Positions 44,891 to 53,300 of a DNA stretch of 64,000 nt are shown here, one piece after another. The stretch lies in NCBI GenBank assembly GCA_016188575.1, contig JACPHN010000225.1, forward strand, positions 1 through 64,000. The letters run 5' to 3'. Made by a program: the position numbers and the translations under genes. Source of the DNA: Candidatus Schekmanbacteria bacterium (GTDB taxonomy: Bacteria; CSSED10-310; JACPHN01). The number at the start of each line of letters is the position of its first letter. The stretch's first letter is position 1. Under the pieces are notes generated by a model. It had not been told where the DNA came from. It saw only the letters and a program-made list of their open reading frames with translations, and made no database searches.

Positions 44891-47800
44891 ATGAAGATGC
44901 GCTCCCTCCTGATCTTATGGGAACCTCGCGCCATCTGCAGAATTGCGATGCTTGGCTTCGCCATCCTCGAGCTCGCGCCGGCACCGTTCGCGGCAGCATC
45001 GCGATTCATCTTCGCCCCGGCGCCTCCGGCCACTGTGGAGCCACAGGAGGTCCCCGCCACCGGACTTCACGAAGCGATCGTGACGGTCTCGACCTTTGGC
45101 CGCTACAGCATCGCAGCCGACAGCTCGCAGGGCGTGTCGCTGCGGCTCGTCGACAAGATGGCGGGTCCCGGCGCGACCGCGGGGATTCCCGGAGAGGAAA
45201 ACGGGAGGTTGGACGTGTTTCTCGACCGGGGCCAGCACAAACTGATCGTCCAGGGCCACGAAAAGGCAACGGGCACGGCGCGAATCGCGGTCCACACGTT
45301 CACGGAATCCAATGGCCCGATGCCTCCTCGGATCGTCGATTTGCGCCTGGAGCAAACGGCACTGCGCGATTTCGAACAGCGATCGTACTGGCTCGATGTG
45401 GCGACCGAGGGCCGCGTCATTCTCGAGGCAGCGGGCCGAAGTCTCGCCGACCTTCGCATTCTCCAAGATGGCAGTTGGCTCGTCGACGCCGAGCCGGCAA
45501 TTGAGCTGATCGAACCGACCAGCGGCCAACCGCTCCGCCGTTGCCAGCTCACAACGGTCCTCGTGCCCGGAATCTACCTGATCTCGGCATTTGGCGGTCC
45601 GCCACTCCCGTGGGCCGCGGGCAGCAAGGAGCAGCCGTTCTATCTGCGATCGGGGATTCCCCACCTCCCGGAGGCCGGCCGGCAGTGGCGCGAGCTCAGC
45701 CCCTTTGGCACCGATCGCTTCGTGCTGCCGAAAAGTACGACCTTTTTCCGCCTCGAGCTGCCGGAAGCCATTCCGGCGCAAATGTATGTGACAGGATATA
45801 GCGAGGCCGCACCCTTCCGCGCCGGCGATGACTACGTCGAGATTACCAAGAAGTCCGTGCCACCGGTAGCGGAAAAGGACTGGAACGTCGCGAGCGAAGA
45901 CGGCGAAGGTGAAGGTGAAGGCGACGGTGAAGGCGAAGGTGAAGGTGAGGGTGAAGGCGAAGGCGAAGCGGGCGAGTCGGGAGAGTCTGCGAGCTCGGAG
46001 CTGACGGAGAAGCTTGTAACCGTCGCGGCACACGCGGGCGACAAGTACATCTTCCAGCACTTCCGCAGCGTCGATCATTACCCGCTCGAGAAGTCTGGAA
46101 CCTACTGGATCTCCTCGGCGCATAGCGGCGCGGCGGAGGACAGGGCGGACGTGACCGGGCTGACGGTTCGGTATCGCCTCAACCAGACTGAGCGGTTCGA
46201 GGTGCTCCCCGAGCTTTCGCAGGTCATCGAGCTGTCGGGTGCTCAACGGTACGCGCGCCGTTTCAACGCGCTCGGGGACGTGCAGCTCTTCCTGCACATC
46301 GCCGAGGCCGGCAAGTACGAGGTCCTGCTGCAAGGCACGCGGTGTCGGGCGAGGATCGAGCCGTTCATGGTCACGATGCCCAATGACTACCAGGCGCCCG
46401 AAGACGAGGACAGCGAGTTCGTTTGGGATCTGCCGGAGGGTTACTTTGTCCTGACAGTCGTGCCCGTTCAGCAGGGCGTGGTCGACGTCGCCATTGTTCC
46501 CCGACTCGCGGAGGGCCCCATAGCTCCCGACGTGTTCACGCCGGCACAACCGAGGCTGGCGTGCTTGCAGATCCCGGAAGCGCGGCTGGCCGCGGACCCG
46601 AACGATGTGTACACGCTGTACCTCAACGAACAGCCGGACGTGAGGAGCGGCCTGGTGCTCCGCCCGGCTCCGCCCAGTGCCGGCGGCGGCCTGCCGGCGC
46701 AGGTTATCGCCGGCGAAACGGCACGGTTGAAGGTATCCGCGAGCGGCCCGAGCGTCGTCTCTGCGGTGGCGGAAGATGGATCCCGCGTTCCCGTTTCCGT
46801 GGACGGCGTCGAGTTCAAGGAGACTGCGCGGGTGACCGGTGGGACCTTTGAGCTGCAGATCCGCAACGACGGCGCGGCGACGATTGTCGTCAGCGTGCAG
46901 GCGCCGGCCGAAGAAACGCTCTCGGAAACCCCGTTTCCGGCGGTTAGTGAGGGGTTTCTGCAGCGTCTCCCCAAATTCGCGCAGCTTGGCGACGGCGCCC
47001 AGATCTTTTTCGATCTGGCCCGTGCGGAGCGGCGGACCTTCGAGCTGACCGTGAACGAGCCGGCGCTCTACACCGTAAGCTCGACCGGCCTACTCGCGAC
47101 GGAAGGAAACCTGCGCACGCGCGCCGTGCCCTCCATCGTGCGCGACAAGGAGAACGGCGCCGGCCGCAACTTCATGATCGGCCAGTACTTGCGCGAAGGA
47201 GAGTATCAGCTCACCGTAAGCACCGTCGGCAGCAGCGCAGGTCATCTCGGTCTGGGGCTGCGAAAGGTGCCCATGCTCGAAGAAGGGCGGCTCTTGCCGG
47301 ACTCGCCCGCCCGAGTAACGGTGCCGGCGGGCGCTGCCGCACGTTATGACGTCGTGATCGCGGAGTCGGGAACCTACGCAATTGAATCTGTGGGACAGGA
47401 TACGACCCTCAGATGTCGATTCGAGGATGATCAGGGCTGGCCGCTCGTGGCACCGGACGCGCTGGCGAATTTCCAGCTCGCATTGAAGGCGGGCACCTAT
47501 CGGCTCGTGCTCGTCCCGTCGGCGGTGGAAACCCGGCGGCTCACCCGTGTCAGGCGCATCGCAGCTCCCGTAGAAACGGACGGACACGGGCCGTTCGAGC
47601 TGGCACTGGGAATGACATATCGAAACCTGTGGCGTGAACCGGAAGGGGATGGCGCGGACAGAGCACCGGACGTCTGGCGCTTCGATCTGCCCGCCGCTGC
47701 CAGTGTTCGCTTCGAGCTCACCGGAGAAATGACGGGCGCGATTTTCAGGGATGGAGTCAGGGTCGCGGACGTGCCGGGTGCCGGCCCCAAGTCCGAACCC

Positions 47801-50326
47801 GTGCTCCTGGAGGCCGGTGCGCATGAGATTCGGCTCACCAATGCGCGCCGCAACAACCGGGTTCGCTACGCGCTTTCGGTGCGCTCGGACGAGCTCCTGG
47901 CCGGGCAAAGCCGGGCCGTGACCGAGGCGACCGATATTCCGATCTCGGTCGGCCAGGCCGGTCTGGTCGAGCTTTCCTCCTTTGGTCAAAAGGACGTGGC
48001 AGCCACCCTGTTGTCCGAAGCCGGTAGCGAGCTCGCAAGATCCGACGACAGACCCAACGACTGGAACTTCTACCTCGCCAGAAATCTCGAGCCGGGGCGA
48101 TACACGCTCCGCGCGTACGGCGTGGGCACCAATGAGGTGAGCACGCTCGTCACCATGGCAATGCCACCAGAGCGAGCAGCGGCGGCTGAGGAGCTGCCGA
48201 TCAGCAAGACGATTGCTCCACAGCGTGAGGTGCACCTGTTCGCAGTGCCGGCGCCTGGCGCCGAGAGTCTACTGATTGTGCGCGGGACCTCAGATGAATC
48301 GTTCGGGCTTGCCGTCGAGGGGCGAACGGCGGGTTCGTGGACCACCATTGCAAGCACGACCGGAAAAGCGCCGGAGCTCTTCGTGCCATTGGCGCCGTCC
48401 CGCCCCGAGCAGGCATGGGAGTATCGCGTCAGGGTGTGGTCAGTGGACCACCGCGGCGGCGCGATTCGACTCGACGTGGCCAGTCCGCAAGTACGGGCCG
48501 GGCGCGAGGCGGACCTTGCAGCCGGGGTCGAGCTAGAGCTCTTGCCCGCCCCGGTAGGCGACATCGGGGCGATCGCAGTCGACGTGGATCGGCCAGGTCT
48601 GTTCGTCAGTCCCGGGGGCACCGGCGACGCGATTCTCTGGGTTGCCTCGCTGGCGAATACCGCGGCGACACGCGCGGACCGTGGCGCGTTCGCGGCGAGA
48701 TCGGGGCGGTTATGGATCGTTTCGGGGCGCGAGAATCAACCCCGCACAGCCAGGGTGCGCGCCGCTCGAAAGCAACTGGTCTCGGGTGAAGACAGCGCGG
48801 TGAATGTCCCCCTCGCTGGCGTTACCCCCACGGCCGCAGATCTCGTCGCGACGCCAGGACGGCCCATTGTGGTCATCGCGGAGACGCAGGCAGGACAGCC
48901 CGCGATCGCGCTTGGCGCCGACGCCACCACGGGTAGCGCCGGCGCCGGCCGCCGCATGGCGGTCGCCGACCGCAAAGCGCTCGCTGTCGACCTCGATGCC
49001 GGCGCACCTTTCGCAGCGGTGTGGGAGGGAGACGTCGCCGCCCCCGCGAAACAGGCACGGCTCTGGCAACTCTCCCTGCCGGCGCCAACGCGCCAACAAG
49101 CCAACTGGGGTCCGCGCCAGGACATCGTGCCAGCCGAAACGGCAGTGGCGCTGGCGCTCCCTTCGGGGCACAAGACGGTCGAGCTCGCCCTCGCGCAGTC
49201 TCTGGCGGCGGTCGTAGCCGTGGGGCCGCGCGTCGAAGAAGTGCTCTGGGCCGGCGATGGCGCCTACCAGACGACCCTACAGACCTCGGCGGACGTGCTC
49301 ACCTTGCTCAACCCGACAAGGAGCCCGGCGCGCTACGCCATCAGCGTGCTCGCGACCGACGACAGCTCGCCGGCAAGAAGCGTCAGTCCCGACGCACCGT
49401 TCGAGGCCTTCCTGGCGCACGCTGGAAAACTGCGGCTGCGCGTCACCGGAATCGACCAGGACGCCGCTGCCAACGCGGTGCCGCACTGGCGACTGCGGTT
49501 CGCGGGTGAGGTCTCCGGCGGCTTCCTGATTGGCGACTCCGGGTCAACTCACAGCGGCGAGTCGGTGCTCCCCGCCTCGGAGGACGGCACCGCGGAGATC
49601 ACGCACGGGGCCGGCCTCGTGACGTGCTGGCTCGAACCCGTCAGCGGCGAGATGTCGACAGCCGGATGGCCGGCCAGCTTCACGGCCACGGCCGAAAACG
49701 TCGCGCTCCCGGCAGCGATCACGCTGAGCGGCGCGTCGCGGCTCTTCCGCATTGCTACAGCGCGTGCCACGACGCTCCACGTGCGCGCCGCCTCGCCAAC
49801 GGTAACGCGGCTCACGGTGAACGGCCGCGAGCTCTCGCCGGAGCTGCATCGCGAACGCACGTCACTCGACCTGGTCGTGCCCGCCGGCACGGCCGAAATC
49901 GCCGTGCGCGGGGTGGCCAATCAGGCGCTGCAGGGCCAGATGACGTTGGTCGAGACGGAGATCCAGGACCTCAGCGAAGGGTTGGGTCCAGAAACGCTGA
50001 TTCCCTCAGGGGCTGGGGTTGCCTTTCGCTTCACGGTGGGCACGAATGGGCCCGTCGGCATCGGCGTGCGCGCCGACGCGGATGACGTCCGTTGCGAATT
50101 GTTCACTGCCGGCGCCGTCCGTGTCGGCGGCGGCATCGTCCAGCGGCATGACCTCGCCGCCGGAACCTACTACATGGTCGTCCGCGTAGCCGACGCAAGC
50201 CAACCCGTTCGCCTTCAGCCTGCGGTCGTGGGGCTGCAGCTCCCGGATACCGGGCCTCCTGCCGAGGTGGTACAGCAGTTTCTCGAGCTCGAACGGCAGG
50301 AGCGCGGAAAGATGGTGACCCAATGA
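44891..50326 (+). CDS. Giant secreted protein of unknown family, partner of alpha-2-macroglobulin
   Basis: 1811 residues. The N-terminus has a hydrophobic segment (CRIAMLGFAILELAPAPFAAAS) fitting a signal peptide; a second ATG two codons in is possible. I recognise no catalytic domain. The sequence consists of many all-beta stretches of 100-150 residues with recurring 'Y-xV-x-GTYxLxV/AGTYRLVLVP' and 'AAASVRFELTGE' patterns, similar in style to pre-peptidase-type and Ig-like sandwiches. A tract of alternating Glu-Gly (about residues 337-360) interrupts them. The last codons overlap the ATG of the A2M gene (ATGA), so the two are translationally coupled. By position it should be a periplasmic partner, substrate guard or scaffold of the A2M-PBP1C pair. 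Function is not known to me. Confidence 0.75.
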   Translation: MKMRSLLILWEPRAICRIAMLGFAILELAPAPFAAASRFIFAPAPPATVEPQEVPATGLHEAIVTVSTFGRYSIAADSSQGVSLRLVDKMAGPGATAGIPGEENGRLDVFLDRGQHKLIVQGHEKATGTARIAVHTFTESNGPMPPRIVDLRLEQTALRDFEQRSYWLDVATEGRVILEAAGRSLADLRILQDGSWLVDAEPAIELIEPTSGQPLRRCQLTTVLVPGIYLISAFGGPPLPWAAGSKEQPFYLRSGIPHLPEAGRQWRELSPFGTDRFVLPKSTTFFRLELPEAIPAQMYVTGYSEAAPFRAGDDYVEITKKSVPPVAEKDWNVASEDGEGEGEGDGEGEGEGEGEGEGEAGESGESASSELTEKLVTVAAHAGDKYIFQHFRSVDHYPLEKSGTYWISSAHSGAAEDRADVTGLTVRYRLNQTERFEVLPELSQVIELSGAQRYARRFNALGDVQLFLHIAEAGKYEVLLQGTRCRARIEPFMVTMPNDYQAPEDEDSEFVWDLPEGYFVLTVVPVQQGVVDVAIVPRLAEGPIAPDVFTPAQPRLACLQIPEARLAADPNDVYTLYLNEQPDVRSGLVLRPAPPSAGGGLPAQVIAGETARLKVSASGPSVVSAVAEDGSRVPVSVDGVEFKETARVTGGTFELQIRNDGAATIVVSVQAPAEETLSETPFPAVSEGFLQRLPKFAQLGDGAQIFFDLARAERRTFELTVNEPALYTVSSTGLLATEGNLRTRAVPSIVRDKENGAGRNFMIGQYLREGEYQLTVSTVGSSAGHLGLGLRKVPMLEEGRLLPDSPARVTVPAGAAARYDVVIAESGTYAIESVGQDTTLRCRFEDDQGWPLVAPDALANFQLALKAGTYRLVLVPSAVETRRLTRVRRIAAPVETDGHGPFELALGMTYRNLWREPEGDGADRAPDVWRFDLPAAASVRFELTGEMTGAIFRDGVRVADVPGAGPKSEPVLLEAGAHEIRLTNARRNNRVRYALSVRSDELLAGQSRAVTEATDIPISVGQAGLVELSSFGQKDVAATLLSEAGSELARSDDRPNDWNFYLARNLEPGRYTLRAYGVGTNEVSTLVTMAMPPERAAAAEELPISKTIAPQREVHLFAVPAPGAESLLIVRGTSDESFGLAVEGRTAGSWTTIASTTGKAPELFVPLAPSRPEQAWEYRVRVWSVDHRGGAIRLDVASPQVRAGREADLAAGVELELLPAPVGDIGAIAVDVDRPGLFVSPGGTGDAILWVASLANTAATRADRGAFAARSGRLWIVSGRENQPRTARVRAARKQLVSGEDSAVNVPLAGVTPTAADLVATPGRPIVVIAETQAGQPAIALGADATTGSAGAGRRMAVADRKALAVDLDAGAPFAAVWEGDVAAPAKQARLWQLSLPAPTRQQANWGPRQDIVPAETAVALALPSGHKTVELALAQSLAAVVAVGPRVEEVLWAGDGAYQTTLQTSADVLTLLNPTRSPARYAISVLATDDSSPARSVSPDAPFEAFLAHAGKLRLRVTGIDQDAAANAVPHWRLRFAGEVSGGFLIGDSGSTHSGESVLPASEDGTAEITHGAGLVTCWLEPVSGEMSTAGWPASFTATAENVALPAAITLSGASRLFRIATARATTLHVRAASPTVTRLTVNGRELSPELHRERTSLDLVVPAGTAEIAVRGVANQALQGQMTLVETEIQDLSEGLGPETLIPSGAGVAFRFTVGTNGPVGIGVRADADDVRCELFTAGAVRVGGGIVQRHDLAAGTYYMVVRVADASQPVRLQPAVVGLQLPDTGPPAEVVQQFLELERQERGKMVTQ
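45900..45969 (+). repeat. In-frame GGTGAAGGCGAA short tandem repeat
   Basis: About eleven GAAGGT/GAAGGC hexamers encode alternating Glu-Gly in the giant secreted protein. All units are multiples of six bases, so length changes keep the frame. Confidence 0.85.
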
Positions 50327-53300
50327 AAGCAACTTTCGTGTGCTCGCTCTTCCAACTGATGCGCGGGTCCACGTGGCTCGGCGCGATGGCGCTCGCGGCC
50401 GCGCTCGCCACAACGCCGCCACGGGTTCCTGCGGCGCCGCCCGCCACGGACCTGCACGTGCAGTCGGCGCCCAGTCGCCCCGTCGCTGGAGGTGCCGGAC
50501 CAACCGTTGTGCCCAATCACTTCCTGCGCCGGTGGGATCCGGTGACTATCTTTTTCGATACGCCGCGGGGTCCCGCGGCGGCCGCACCTGAGGACCATCC
50601 AGAACGAATCGTCCGCTTTCTTCCCGAGCACGCCGGCGCCTTTTCCTGGCTCGACAGCACCACGTTGCAGTTTCGCCCCGCGGAGCCGTGGCCGTCATTG
50701 ACCACTTTCAAGTGGCAGGTAGACGGCAAGACCACCGAGCTTGCGACCCTGGTCGCCGCGCCGACGCGCACGATTCCCGCGCGCGACGCTACGGACCTGG
50801 ACCCCGTAGAGGCCATCACCTTGCAGTTCCCTGAACCCGTCGAACCAGCGGTGCTCGCGGCAATGGTCACCATCCAGGTTCGGGCTCCCCGCGACGGCGC
50901 GGGCCAATCACAGCTCATTACCAAAGACGACTACGAGCTCAAGGTGCTCGAGCGACCATCTCGCGCCGCCGAGGCGGTATACGTGCTCCAGCTTCGGCAG
51001 CCGATACCGTTCGGCCGGGAGGCAACGATTTCCATACGCCTTGCCGCGGATGATTCGGCGCCCGGATCTTCTTTGACCTACTCCTTCTCCACCGCTGAGC
51101 CGTTCCGCGTTGCCAATGTCGGCTGCTTGCAGGCCCGTGTTCCGATCAGCCCTGCGGGAAGCCGATTCACCCCGGAACAAATGCTTCAGTGCACTGGCGA
51201 GCGCACCGTGTCCGTGGAGCTCACCGCGGCGCCGGGCGCTGTCGGTGCCGTCGAAGGGCGAAGCCTGATTGGGTTCTCCCCTGCCGTCGCCGGCCTCGCC
51301 TATGCCGTTGAGGGAAAAACGCTGCGGATCTCCGGGCAGTTTGCGGCCGAGCAGCAATACCGGGTCACCGTCAATCCGACGCCAATGCAGGACGCCAAGG
51401 GTCGCCCCCTTGAGCTTCAGGCAAGCAGCGAGCTCTATCTCAATTTTCGCCGCATGCCCGACTTTCTCCGCTGGACGCGCGGTGAGGCCATTGTCGAACG
51501 CCTGGGCCCGCAAATGGTCCCGATTGAAGGCAGAGGAGCGGAGCGGGTCGATCTGCGGATTTACCCTATTGATCCTGTCGATCCCTCGTTCTGGCCATTC
51601 CCGCGCGACGCGGTGACCGTCGACGAAAGCGTTCGGCCTGCAGGGCCGGGAGAGGAGCAGGCCGCCCCCATAGCCCCGAAACACTACCTATACGAGGGTG
51701 ATCTGGCAAGACAGTTGCCGCGGCTTGGTTCGCCGCCCTACTCCAACATCGTGTCCCTGCCGCTGAAAAAAGACGGTACCGCGGCCTCCTTTGGCCTTGA
51801 TCTCGCCGCGCCGCTTGCCCAGGTGCACGGCAAGGGAGCGCCCGGCACCTACCTCGTCGGCATCAGACCGCTTGATGGCACGAGTTTGCGCTCCTGGGTC
51901 CGCGTCCAGGCCACGGACTTGAGCCTCTCCACCGCGGAAGAGTGGGGTGCCGTCAAGCTCGTCGTGACCTCGCTCGCTTCTGCGGCGCCGGTGCCCGGCG
52001 CGCGAATTCGCGTCGAAGGCATGGATCCGCGCGGCCACTGGCTGCTCACCTGGGAGGGAACGACCAACGAGAGCGGCATCGTCACGTGGTCGCCGCCGGG
52101 GAGCACGCGCAACACCGTGCGACGCATCTCCGTGCGCAAGGGCGCAGATGCGCTGGTGCTCAATCCCAATACCGCACCCGACGAGTATCGCGACAACCTG
52201 TGGAGTGACAGCTCCGGTATCTGGCTGCAGTGGACCCAGTACGAGCTGAGCTCCCGCGCTCCGCGGGCCGAACAGGTCTGCCACATCTTCACGGAACGGC
52301 CCGTATATCGGCCTGACGAGCCCGTACACGTCAAGGGTTACGTCCGCGATCGTTACCAGGGCGCGCTATCAATAGGCGCCACCGCCGGGAAGCTCGTGGT
52401 CGAGGGGCCCGGGGAGCTCACCTGGACGTACCCAATCGCGCACGCGACAACGGGAAACTTCTATCATCGATTCGAGGAACCGGATCTACCGAGTGGAAGT
52501 TACCTGGCGGCATTCGAAAACCGGGGCGGAAACCGCATCTGCAGCGTCAGCTTCAAGAAGGAGGCGTATCGACTTCCGACCTTCGAGGTTCGCCTCCACA
52601 GTCCAGATACCGTTCCATTGGACAAGCCCTTCGACGTCGCGCTGACCGCTGGCTACTATTCGGGTGGCAGCGCGGCCGAGCTTCCCGTCCAGTGGCGGGT
52701 CACGCAGTTTCCGTTCACCTGGCAACCGAAGGAGCGAAAAGGATTTCAGTTTTCCTCCGACGCCAGGTATGGCTCGGACGGTACCGAGCCGTCGTCTGCC
52801 CAGCTCGACAGCAGTGGGGTAACGGATGGCAAGGGCGGTGCCGCGATTACCATAGATCCGACCAGCGAGCCGACCGCGGAGCCGCGAAGCTATGTCATCG
52901 AGGCCACCGTCACAGGGGCAGACGAGCAGACCGTGACGAGCACCCGCCGCGTGGTGGCGCTCCCCGCACTGACGCTCGGCGTGAAGGTTCCTCGCTACCT
53001 GGAGAAGGCCGCGGAAATCTCGCCGGAAGTCATCGCGGTGGGCGCTGACGATCAGTTGCTCACCGGCGAGCCGATCACGGTCAGGCTCTACCAGCGCCAG
53101 TGGCATTCACACTTGCAGGCGAGCGATTTCTCTGACGGCGTCGCCCGCTACGTGACCGATGTCGTCGAGGAGAAGATGATCGAGACCACCGTCGCTTCGG
53201 GAGCGGCCCCCGTCAGCGTGCCGCTCGCAATTTCGGAGGCCGGCGTCTACGTCGTAGAGCTTGAGGCACGCGACCGCCTCGGTCGGGCTCAGGCAGTCAA

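Noticed and set aside
44915-46549. A 544-codon minus-strand frame
   Set aside because: It is the antisense shadow of the 1811-residue secreted protein, with no domain sense.
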